The notes beneath the pieces were generated by a model that did not search any database, was not told the origin of the DNA, and saw nothing but the letters and a program-made list of their open reading frames with translations. Shown here one piece after another: positions 17,113 to 24,411 of a DNA stretch of 27,527 bases. How positions within the stretch are numbered: position 1 is the stretch's first letter; every line of letters begins with the position of its first letter. This DNA is from JAVBRA01 sp031548435 (GTDB lineage Bacteria; Bacteroidota; Bacteroidia; Bacteroidales; Rikenellaceae), in the NCBI GenBank assembly GCA_031548435.1, contig JAVBRA010000028.1, positions 1 to 27,527 of the forward strand, given 5' to 3'. Both the position numbers and the translations under genes were made by a program.

Positions 17113-18136
17113 GAGGTACCCGCCTCGGTTGTCAGCAGGAGCGTTTATTTCGCTTTGCGGCGTTCGTGATACGGATGCATTTGTTGTCGGAGGTTTGCGT
17201 GGTGCCGTAATGTATGCGGATAAAATTCAATAAATCACCCATGGGCGCCTTTGATCAGACACCCCAAGGAAGAAGGGAATATAACGGTAAAAAATCAACA
17301 TCTCAATATGTACGTTGAATCCCACCATAGAGACCAGGGGCGCGGCAACCGGATCGCCGGGGCTGTCGGGGCGGCGGTTTACCTGCTGCTGATAGCCCTC
17401 GTGGTGTTCCTGGTGAAATTCACCGTCGACGCCCCGCAGCACGGCGAGGGGATGATGATCAACTTCGGCACCCTGGACGAGGCGGGCGGCGATCAGGATC
17501 TGAATATGCAGGAGGCGATTGCTCCGGCATCCAGCGCGGCGGCTCGGAGCGGAGGCGATCCGCAGGAGATCGCCACGCAAGACCATCAGGAGGCGCCCGA
17601 GGTCGCTCCGACCAACACCCGCCGCCAGCCTCAGACCAATCCGCAGCAGACGGCCAGCAACACCTCCTCCCAACAGCAGAACCAGACTCCCCAGCGCACC
17701 GCCGACCAGCGGTCGATGTTTCCCGGCATGACGCAGGGCAGCACTTCGACCTCCGAAGGCACAGGGCAGGGACAGGGCAACCAGGGCAATCCCGACGGCA
17801 GCCCGCAGGGATCGCACGAGGGGACGGGCGGCACGGGGAATTCCGGCAACTCGTTCTCGTTGTCGGGGCGGTCGCTTTCGTCGGCGCTGCCGGTGCCTTC
17901 GTACGATGTGAACGAGGAAGGGCGCGTGGTGGTTCAGATCGATGTCAACCGCCAGGGGGTGGTCACCAGCGCCAAGGCAACCCTGACCGGCTCTACCACC
18001 CGCAACACCACACTCATTGCCGCGGCCGAGAAAGCGGCGCGGCAGGCGCGCTTCAACGCGAACCCCGACGCTCCGTTTACGCAAACGGGCACCATCACCT
18101 ATAACTTCAAAATGAGGTAGTCCGTACCTCTTATTC
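17107..18136. repeat. 13-base inverted repeat flanking tonB
   Basis: GAATAAGAGGTAC at 17107-17119, across the exbD stop codon, is the exact reverse complement of GTACCTCTTATTC at 18124-18136, between the tonB stop and the next gene. The pair brackets tonB and its 195-base leader. No recombinase or other evidence of inversion is seen. Confidence 0.4.
17308..18120 (+). CDS. tonB: Energy transducer TonB
   Basis: A 270-residue protein with a short cytoplasmic tail, a membrane anchor (about 15-40: RIAGAVGAAVYLLLIALVVF), a long low-complexity linker rich in Gln, Ser, Thr, Gly and Asn (about 70-200; not the Pro-Glu/Pro-Lys type of proteobacterial TonB), and a C-terminal TonB domain (EGRVVVQIDVNRQGVVTSAK ... 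AAEKAARQARFNANPDAPFTQTGTITYNFKMR). It carries the proton-motive energy gathered by ExbB-ExbD to outer-membrane receptors. The ATG at 17308 is preferred over upstream in-frame starts because MYVES leads directly into the anchor. The 195-base gap after exbD allows separate regulation, but I see no clear promoter in it. Confidence 0.9.
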   Translation: MYVESHHRDQGRGNRIAGAVGAAVYLLLIALVVFLVKFTVDAPQHGEGMMINFGTLDEAGGDQDLNMQEAIAPASSAAARSGGDPQEIATQDHQEAPEVAPTNTRRQPQTNPQQTASNTSSQQQNQTPQRTADQRSMFPGMTQGSTSTSEGTGQGQGNQGNPDGSPQGSHEGTGGTGNSGNSFSLSGRSLSSALPVPSYDVNEEGRVVVQIDVNRQGVVTSAKATLTGSTTRNTTLIAAAEKAARQARFNANPDAPFTQTGTITYNFKMR

Positions 18137-18143
18137 TATCGGA

Positions 18144-19223
18144 ATGGCCGGAACAACCCTCTACGACGATGCCGTCGCGCTGTTGCGCGAAATGATCCGG
18201 ATCCCGTCGCCCAGCCGCAATGAGGCGGGCACGGCCGATCTTGTCGCATCGTTTCTCGAAGGCAGGGGCATTCCCGTCCATCGCAAGCAGAACAACGTTT
18301 GGGCGTTCAACAAGCACTATTCGGCGGAAAAACCCTCCGTGCTGCTCAACTCGCACCACGACACGGTCGCACCCAACGGCGGCTATACCCGCGATCCCTA
18401 TTCGCCCGACATTGAGGGCGGCCGGCTTTACGGCCTGGGCAGCAACGACGCCGGGGCTTCGGTGGTGTCGCTGCTGGCGACGTTCCTCTATTTTTACGAT
18501 CGGGACGACCTCAGATACAACCTCGTTGTCGCCATCACCGCCGAAGAGGAAGTGCAGGGGCGCCAGGGGCTCGAATGCGTGTTGCCCGAGCTGGGGCCGA
18601 TCGGATTTGCCATTGTGGGCGAGCCGACGGGCATGCATCCGGCCATCGCCGAGCGCGGGCTGATGGTGCTCGATTGCGTGGCGCATGGCCGGGCGGGGCA
18701 CGCCGCGCGCGAAGAGGGCGAAAATGCGATTTATAACGCCCTGCCCGATATCGAATGGTTCCGCACCCATCAGTTTCCCAGGAAATCCGACCTGTTCGGC
18801 AGGGTGAAAATGAGCGTGACGGTCATTGGCGCCGGCACGCAGCACAACGTGGTGCCCGACCAATGCAGCTTCGTGGTGGACGTGCGCGTGCCCGACACCT
18901 ACACGCTGGAAAAGGTGCTGGAGATAATCAGGGCGAATGTCCGGTGCAAGGTCACGCCCCGATCGTTGCGCATCCGTCCGTCATACATTCCGACCGAACA
19001 CCCCATCGTGGCGTCGGCGGTGGCGCAGGGACGCAAACCGTACGGATCGCCGACCACTTCCGACCAGGCGCTGATCCCGGTACCGTCGGTCAAGATCGGG
19101 CCGGGCGAGTCGTCGCGCAGCCACAGCGCCGACGAATATGTGCTGTTGAGCGAGATCGAAGAGGGGATCGCCCTTTATATCAAAATATTGGAACCGGTCA
19201 TTTCAAAACCGGAAAACATTTAA
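18144..19223 (+). CDS. argE: M20-family amidohydrolase, argE-type (acetyl/succinyl-ornithine deacylase)
   Basis: A 359-residue cytoplasmic zinc hydrolase of the M20/ArgE/DapE family. Zinc and catalytic motifs are SHHDTVAP (H72, D74 region), GLGSNDAGAS (Asp102 bridging), TAEEEVQG (Glu134/135), VGEPTGMH (Glu160) and a late SRSHSADEYV histidine. Family members deacylate N-acyl amino acids. The gene is followed 11 bases later by argH, which makes an arginine-pathway role very likely. In Bacteroides the pathway runs through N-succinylornithine, so the substrate may be N-succinyl- rather than N-acetylornithine; that is inference. It starts 23 bases after tonB and may be read through from it. Confidence 0.85.
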   Translation: MAGTTLYDDAVALLREMIRIPSPSRNEAGTADLVASFLEGRGIPVHRKQNNVWAFNKHYSAEKPSVLLNSHHDTVAPNGGYTRDPYSPDIEGGRLYGLGSNDAGASVVSLLATFLYFYDRDDLRYNLVVAITAEEEVQGRQGLECVLPELGPIGFAIVGEPTGMHPAIAERGLMVLDCVAHGRAGHAAREEGENAIYNALPDIEWFRTHQFPRKSDLFGRVKMSVTVIGAGTQHNVVPDQCSFVVDVRVPDTYTLEKVLEIIRANVRCKVTPRSLRIRPSYIPTEHPIVASAVAQGRKPYGSPTTSDQALIPVPSVKIGPGESSRSHSADEYVLLSEIEEGIALYIKILEPVISKPENI

Positions 19224-19234
19224 AGCCGTTTCCC

Positions 19235-20569
19235 ATGAAACTCTGGCAAAAAAATACCGACGTAGACCAAAGCGTCGAGACGTTCACCGTCGGCCGCGAC
19301 CGCGAGATGGACCTTTATCTGGCCGAAGCCGATGTGCTCGGCTCGTTGGCCCACACGCGGATGCTCCACTCGGCGGGGTTGTTGGAAGATGTCGAAATCG
19401 ACCTCATCCAGAAGCAGTTGAAGCAGATATTGTCCGACATCCGCGGAGGCGGATTCGCCATCGAGCCCGGCGTGGAGGACATCCATTCGCAGATCGAACT
19501 GATGCTCACGCGCAAGATCGGCGACACGGGCAAGAAGATCCACAGCGGCCGTTCGCGCAACGACCAGGTGCTGGTGGACCTGCGTATCTTCCTGCGCCGC
19601 CAGATGATGGAGATCGTGGGCCAGGTGAAAGAACTGTTCGACACCCTGCAGGCGTTGGCCGAAAAACACAAAGATGTGCTGATGCCCGGCTACACCCACA
19701 TGCAGATTGCCATGCCGTCGTCGTTCGGATTGTGGTTCGGCGCCTATGCCGAGAGCCTGGTCGACGACCTGACGATGATGCAGGCCGCCTACCGCATCTG
19801 CAACAAGAATCCGCTGGGATCGGCCGCCGGATACGGATCGTCGTTCCCGCTCAACCGCACCATGACCACCAAATTACTGGGCTTCGACACGCTCAGCTAC
19901 AACGTCGTCTACGCCCAGATGGGGCGCGGCAAAACCGAGCGGGTGCTGGCACAGGCCATGAGTTCAGTGGCGGCCACGCTGGCCAAACTGGCCATGGACA
20001 ACACGCTGTTCCTGTGCCAGAACTTCGGGTTCGTCTCGTACCCGGCCGAGTTGACCACCGGGTCGAGCATCATGCCGCACAAGAAAAATCCCGACGTATG
20101 GGAGCTGATCCGCGGCAAGTGCAACCTGCTCCAGGGGCTGCCGAACCAGATCGCCATGATGACAGCCAACCTGCCGGTGGGCTACCACCGCGACCTCCAG
20201 CTGTTGAAGGAGGTGCTGTTCCCGGCCATCGGGCAGTTGCTCGACTGCATCCGCATGGCCCGCTTCATGCTCGAAAACGTGTCGGTCAACGAACACATCC
20301 TCGACGACCGCAAATACGACTACCTGTTCAGCGTCGAGAACGTCAACGACCTGGTATTGCAGGGCGTGCCTTTCCGCGAGGCCTACCGAGCCGTAGGCGG
20401 AGCCATCGAGGACGGCACCTACGAGGCCCTGCGCCAGATTCACCACACGCACGAGGGCAGCATCGGCAACCTGTGCCTGCAAGAGGTGTCGCTGCTGATG
20501 GATTCCGCACTGGCGAAATTCAATTTCGACGCGGTGAAGAAGGCCGAGTGCGATCTGGCGTCGCGATGA
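19235..20569 (+). CDS. argH: Argininosuccinate lyase
   Basis: ArgH cleaves argininosuccinate to arginine and fumarate, the last step of arginine synthesis, as a cytoplasmic homotetramer. The 444-residue product has HSGRSRNDQV (about 105), PGYTHMQIA and the fumarase-superfamily signature GSSIMPHKKNPD (about 270-281) containing the catalytic Ser loop. The ATG at 19235 opens the typical MKLWQKN sequence. The gap to the upstream argE-type gene is 11 bases, and a strong terminator follows at 20586. Confidence 0.97.
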   Translation: MKLWQKNTDVDQSVETFTVGRDREMDLYLAEADVLGSLAHTRMLHSAGLLEDVEIDLIQKQLKQILSDIRGGGFAIEPGVEDIHSQIELMLTRKIGDTGKKIHSGRSRNDQVLVDLRIFLRRQMMEIVGQVKELFDTLQALAEKHKDVLMPGYTHMQIAMPSSFGLWFGAYAESLVDDLTMMQAAYRICNKNPLGSAAGYGSSFPLNRTMTTKLLGFDTLSYNVVYAQMGRGKTERVLAQAMSSVAATLAKLAMDNTLFLCQNFGFVSYPAELTTGSSIMPHKKNPDVWELIRGKCNLLQGLPNQIAMMTANLPVGYHRDLQLLKEVLFPAIGQLLDCIRMARFMLENVSVNEHILDDRKYDYLFSVENVNDLVLQGVPFREAYRAVGGAIEDGTYEALRQIHHTHEGSIGNLCLQEVSLLMDSALAKFNFDAVKKAECDLASR

Positions 20570-20585
20570 TTCCCCATATGTTGTG

Positions 20586-20622
20586 AAAGAGCGGCTCCTT
20601 TACGGGAGCCGCTCTTTGTTTT
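20586..20622 (+). terminator. Intrinsic terminator after argH
   Basis: A perfect 13-bp stem (AAAGAGCGGCTCC with GGAGCCGCTCTTT), a six-base loop, then TGTTTTC. It ends the tonB-argE-argH run. Confidence 0.9.
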
Positions 20623-20700
20623 CGATAAAAACGAAAAAAATCTGCGGAGGCATTCGTTTTCGCCCGCCTGTTTCAACGCGAAAAGCGGCGATGGTTGACG

Positions 20701-22272
20701 TCAGATTGCCGGGCGTGCCGTTTCGAGCCAGCGCACCGCCTGTTCGGCACACCGTTCGCCGTCGATGGCGGCCGAGACGATCCCTCCGGCATATCCGGCT
20801 CCTTCAGCGGCAGGGAACAGCCCGGCCACCTGCGGGTGCATCAGCGTGAGGGGGTCGCGGGGGATTTTCACCGGCGACGAGGTGCGCGACTCCACGCCCA
20901 GCATCAGGGCCTGGTCGGTCACGAAACCTTTCATCTTGCGTCCGAATTCGGCAAAACCGTGTTTGAGCGCCTGGGAGATGAATTCGGGCATCCACCCGCC
21001 CATTTCGGACGAAGCGACTCCCGGATGGTACGATGTTTCGGGCAACGAAGCGGACAATTTTCCGGACAAAAAGTCGGTGAGACGCTGTGCCGGGACAATC
21101 TGCCCCGGGCCTCCGTTGGCGTGGGCCAGTTGTTCGAGCTGCTGCTGGAGACGCAGCCCAGCCAACGCTCCGTGCTCGGGGAGAAGGTGCGCGAAATCTT
21201 CCGCCCTCACCTCGGTCACCACGCCCGCATTGGCAAAGCGCGAATTGCGGCCCGAGGGCGACATTCCGTTCACCACCGCCTCGCCGGGAGCCGTGAGCGC
21301 CGGAACGATGAACCCGCCCGGGCACATGCAAAACGAATAAACGCCGCGTCCGCCCGCCTGGGCCACCAGCGAATAGGAAGCCGCCGGGAGGAACCCGCCC
21401 CGGTCGGGCATATGGTATTGGATGGAATCGATCAGCCCCTGCGGATGCTCGACGCGCACGCCCATGGCAAACGGCTTGGCTTCGAGGGCAATGCCCCTGG
21501 CGTGAAGCAGTTCGTAAATATCGCGGGCCGAGTGTCCGGTGGCGAGGATCACCGCGGCGGCGTCCACGCGGTTGCCGTTGCTGTCGGTGATGGAGGCCAC
21601 GCGCCCCTGCCGGACGGTCATATCGGTGATGCGCGAACCGAAAAAGAATTGGCCGCCCGCATCGGCGATGGTCTTGCGGATATTGACGATCACGCGGGGC
21701 AACTTATCCGTCCCGATATGGGGATGGGCGTCGTAGAGGATGCTTTCATCGGCCCCGTGGAAGTGGAACACCTCCAGCGCTTTGCGGAAATCTCCGCGCT
21801 TTTTCGACCGGGTGAACAGTTTGCCGTCCGAGAACGTGCCCGCCCCCCCTTCGCCGAAAGCGTAATTCGAATCGGGATCGACAGCCCCGTTGCGGTTGAG
21901 GGCGGCGATATCCCGCTTGCGATCCGACACCTCCTTGCCCCGCTCGAACACCAGCGGCCTGTAACCCAACTCGATCAGGCGCAGGGCGGCGAACAACCCC
22001 GCCGGCCCCGACCCGACAATGGCCACGGGCGTTTTGCCACTCACATCGCCGTAGTCGAACCGGATATCGGGAACAGGAACCTCTTCGTCGACATAGACCT
22101 GCACCCGCAGCACCACCTTCACCCCCCGCCGCGCGTCGATGGCCCGCCGGACGATGCGCACGAAAGCGATCCGGCTATCTTTGACCCGCAGCATCCGGGC
22201 GACGATGGGGGTATAGCGCGCCGGCGATGCGGCGTTCTCGGGCGTCAACGACAGGTCGAGTTCGTGAACCAT
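20701..22272 (-). CDS. FAD-dependent oxidoreductase (COG2509-type dehydrogenase)
   Basis: A 523-residue protein. Residues 1-75 form a small N-terminal alpha/beta domain (ARRGVKVVLRVQVYVDEE), followed by a Rossmann fold with VAIVGSGPAGLFAALRL (GSGPAG at 87-92) and the ribose-binding acidic residue in LVFERG. Later motifs are NYAFGEGGAGTFSDGKLFTR (about 145-165), a second nucleotide motif VILATGHSARDIYELL, and C-terminal GLFPAAEGAGYAGGIVSAAIDG. This combination is that of the uncharacterised COG2509 FAD-dependent dehydrogenases; the physiological substrate is unknown. The ATG is at 22270-22272. It lies 168 bases downstream of the GH20-like gene on the same strand; the gap holds a direct repeat and A/T-rich sequence, and I see no clear -7 box. 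Confidence 0.88.
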   Translation of the reverse strand: MVHELDLSLTPENAASPARYTPIVARMLRVKDSRIAFVRIVRRAIDARRGVKVVLRVQVYVDEEVPVPDIRFDYGDVSGKTPVAIVGSGPAGLFAALRLIELGYRPLVFERGKEVSDRKRDIAALNRNGAVDPDSNYAFGEGGAGTFSDGKLFTRSKKRGDFRKALEVFHFHGADESILYDAHPHIGTDKLPRVIVNIRKTIADAGGQFFFGSRITDMTVRQGRVASITDSNGNRVDAAAVILATGHSARDIYELLHARGIALEAKPFAMGVRVEHPQGLIDSIQYHMPDRGGFLPAASYSLVAQAGGRGVYSFCMCPGGFIVPALTAPGEAVVNGMSPSGRNSRFANAGVVTEVRAEDFAHLLPEHGALAGLRLQQQLEQLAHANGGPGQIVPAQRLTDFLSGKLSASLPETSYHPGVASSEMGGWMPEFISQALKHGFAEFGRKMKGFVTDQALMLGVESRTSSPVKIPRDPLTLMHPQVAGLFPAAEGAGYAGGIVSAAIDGERCAEQAVRWLETARPAI

Positions 22273-22397
22273 TATTTGTTATGGCATTCTGGTTTTGCCG
22301 GATAAATCTCTTTGCCCGACGATTTCCCTGATAAAAAATATTTTTTTGATTCCGCTCTCCGGACTCATGGGCAGAAACAGCCGGCGGCGTTCCGGCT

Positions 22398-22434
22398 ATC
22401 CCGGGCAACACCTATACGCCCAATCCCGGGCAAC
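22398..22434. repeat. Tandem-spaced 12-base direct repeat
   Basis: ATCCCGGGCAAC occurs at 22398-22409 and again at 22423-22434, a 25-base period, between the GH20-like stop and the FAD oxidoreductase start. It may be a binding site for a repressor acting on helically offset faces, or chance in GC-rich DNA. Confidence 0.4.
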
Positions 22435-22440
22435 GAAAAA

Positions 22441-23442
22441 TTATTCATTCAGAAGCACCACCTGTTTGCCGTAGTACTCGGCCACATATTCGAGCACGGG
22501 CAGCAGCGCCGTGTTGCCGGCGTCTTTTTCGTATCCCACGCAAACCACCGGAGCGGAACAGTTGCGGCAAAATTCGTCGAACACGAATTTGAGGAACGTG
22601 TTGCCCTCGGACGATTCGACCGAATGTCCGGTGGCCGTTTCGAAGCGCAGGTTGGAAGAGAACAGGTCGATCATCGGCACCAGTTCCGCCTTGTATTTGC
22701 CGCGGCAGGTGGCGTAGAGGGCATTCAGGTCGCTGTAAGGCATCGGTTTGCCCGAGCAGATCTCCTCGTTGGGGTTGATCAGCCGACAGACGCCGCTTTC
22801 CAGGCACCAGCTGTCGGCATAGTTGAGCGCCAGATAGACGGTGCGGATGCCGTCTTCGGCCGTTTCGCGGACGTGTTTTTCTATCTGCTTGAGGGAGTAA
22901 TTGCCCGTGACGGCCACCACGCCTTTCTCGGCAGCGCTGCCCCAGTCGACGACCACGCCCCTGGAAAGATAGATCATGGGCTCCTTGCTCGGCAGCGCCA
23001 TACACATTTTTTTGAATACGTCCAACGCTTTGACCGCCGCCGCCTCGTCCGAGAATTCGATGGTGCAGGTGCCCTCTTTCACCGTGATGGCAAACGGATG
23101 CACCCCCTGCGGCGGCACATTGTCGAACGACTCCCTGCGCATCAGGACGATCCGCGCCTTGTCGCCCGAGAACAACCGGCCCAGGGCCGATGGTTTTTTG
23201 AGGTGCTTCTTTTTCAGCCGCTCGATCCGCACATCGAGCACGCCGTTGTCGCGCAGATAGGAAGCCAGTTCCAAGGCCTGATCGGCATCGTCGTCGGAAC
23301 GCATCACCGTCACCCCGTTTCGAATGATCATAAACGTCGAGTCGAGTTGCGCCGACCTGACCGGCAACGCCGTATCCTTCGCAAAACCCGCCGCCGCGAA
23401 ACCGGCCAGCAACAGCGACAGGAGCCATTTCATTTTCCGCAT
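22441..23442 (-). CDS. Secreted divergent GH20-like protein, short and lacking the catalytic pair
   Basis: This 333-residue protein has a signal peptide (MKWLLSLLLAGFAAAGFA). Residues 35-150 resemble the N-terminal GH20b-like alpha/beta domain of hexosaminidases (DADQALELASYL, GVHPFAITVKEGTCTIEF). Residues 157-305 follow the opening of a GH20 TIM barrel: YLSRGVVVDWG in place of YRGLMLDVAR, a helix and strand ending LNYADSWCLES where HLTDxxGWRIE is expected, then AELVPMID for VIPEIDMPGH. The GH20 motif HxGGDE is replaced by C301VGYEK306, removing both catalytic acids. It ends about 25 residues later, so most of the barrel is missing. No frameshift is visible. It may be a non-catalytic glycan-binding relative. 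The GH20 link is my own alignment by eye. Confidence 0.6.
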   Translation of the reverse strand: MRKMKWLLSLLLAGFAAAGFAKDTALPVRSAQLDSTFMIIRNGVTVMRSDDDADQALELASYLRDNGVLDVRIERLKKKHLKKPSALGRLFSGDKARIVLMRRESFDNVPPQGVHPFAITVKEGTCTIEFSDEAAAVKALDVFKKMCMALPSKEPMIYLSRGVVVDWGSAAEKGVVAVTGNYSLKQIEKHVRETAEDGIRTVYLALNYADSWCLESGVCRLINPNEEICSGKPMPYSDLNALYATCRGKYKAELVPMIDLFSSNLRFETATGHSVESSEGNTFLKFVFDEFCRNCSAPVVCVGYEKDAGNTALLPVLEYVAEYYGKQVVLLNE

Positions 23443-23461
23443 AAAATTCGTTTGAGATTGA

Positions 23462-23469
23462 CAAAGATA
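23462..23469 (-). promoter_or_regulatory. -7 box for the GH20-like gene
   Basis: Read on the minus strand this is TATCTTTG, an exact TAnnTTTG match 19 bases before the ATG at 23442. It forms a divergent pair with the box at 23632. Confidence 0.6.
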
Positions 23470-23508
23470 GGATAAAAACGCGGTTCTGCCTTTGTCGCGG
23501 CACAAAAT

Positions 23509-23582
23509 CGCTCGCGAAGACCTGCGAACGGACAGAGGTCGTCGCGAAGCGGGGATGCCATCCACCCGGGATAGCAGCATCC
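23509..23582. other. Two inverted repeats between divergent promoters
   Basis: CGCTCGCGAAGACCT (23509-23523) can pair with AGGTCGTCGCGAAGCG (23536-23551) apart from small bulges; GGATGC (23553-23558) pairs with GCATCC (23577-23582). They fill the gap between the divergent -7 boxes at 23462 and 23632. No plausible small gene is seen here. Confidence 0.4.
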
Positions 23583-23631
23583 GTTATGGAGGAAAATGGG
23601 GCCCGCAACGACAAGGATCACGTAATTTTGT

Positions 23632-23639
23632 TATCTTTG
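23632..23639 (+). promoter_or_regulatory. -7 box for the GT2-pyrC pair
   Basis: TATCTTTG is an exact TAnnTTTG match, about 50 bases before the preferred start of the glycosyltransferase. Confidence 0.6.
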
Positions 23640-23688
23640 TGTCAGTGTACGAGAGTACATTGCAAGGTTGAACATAAAAATCACCGTT

Positions 23689-24411
23689 TTGAAAAGAATC
23701 GTCATCATTCCCACATACAACGAGAAAGAGAACATCGAAGCGATCATCCGCAAGGTTTTTTCGCTGCCCGAACCGTTCGAGGTACTGATCATCGACGACG
23801 GCTCGCCCGACGGCACGGCCGATATCGTCAGAGGATTGCAGGGCGAGTCCGGCGGCAGGCTGCACATGGTCGAACGCAAAGGCAAGCTGGGACTGGGGAC
23901 GGCCTACATCGCCGGGTTCCGGTGGGCGTTGGAGCGGGAATACGATTATGTGTTCGAAATGGACGCCGACTTCTCGCACAACCCCGACGATCTGGTGCGC
24001 CTGTACCACGCCGCCGTCGGCGGTGCCGACCTGGTGGTGGGATCGCGCTACGTGTCGGGAGTGAACGTGGTCAACTGGCCCATGAGCCGGGTGCTGATGT
24101 CGTACTTCGCCTCGAAATACGTGAAATTCATCACCCGCATGCCGGTGAAAGACGCCACCGCGGGGTTCGTGTGTTACAGCCGCACCCTGCTCGAAGCCAT
24201 CGACCTGGACCGGATCAGGATGAAAGGCTACGGTTTCCAGATCGAAATGAAATACACCTCGTGGAAACTCGGATACAAGGTGAGCGAAGTACCTATCATT
24301 TTCACCGACCGCACGCAAGGCACGTCCAAAATGAGCGGGGCCATCTTCGGCGAGGCGTTCTTCGGCGTGATGGGACTGCGGTTCCGTAAAATAAAACCCC
24401 GGAAGCCATGA
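23689..24411 (+). CDS. Polyprenol-phosphate mannosyltransferase-like GT2 glycosyltransferase
   Basis: A 240-residue GT-A glycosyltransferase. It opens KRIVIIPTYNEKENIE, has the nucleotide-sugar site LIIDDGSPDGTADIV, then RKGKLGLGTAYIAGF and the metal-binding acidic motif EMDADFSHNP, and ends with FQIEMKYTSWKLGYKVSEVPIIFTDRTQGTSKMS. This is the dolichol/polyprenol-phosphate mannose synthase type that moves a hexose from GDP- or UDP-sugar to a lipid phosphate at the inner membrane. There is no C-terminal membrane segment, as in the soluble bacterial form. Starts are uncertain: no ATG exists in frame, so TTG at 23689 (directly before the conserved strand) or TTG at 23668 must be used. Its stop overlaps the dihydroorotase ATG by four bases. 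Confidence 0.88.
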   Translation: MKRIVIIPTYNEKENIEAIIRKVFSLPEPFEVLIIDDGSPDGTADIVRGLQGESGGRLHMVERKGKLGLGTAYIAGFRWALEREYDYVFEMDADFSHNPDDLVRLYHAAVGGADLVVGSRYVSGVNVVNWPMSRVLMSYFASKYVKFITRMPVKDATAGFVCYSRTLLEAIDLDRIRMKGYGFQIEMKYTSWKLGYKVSEVPIIFTDRTQGTSKMSGAIFGEAFFGVMGLRFRKIKPRKP

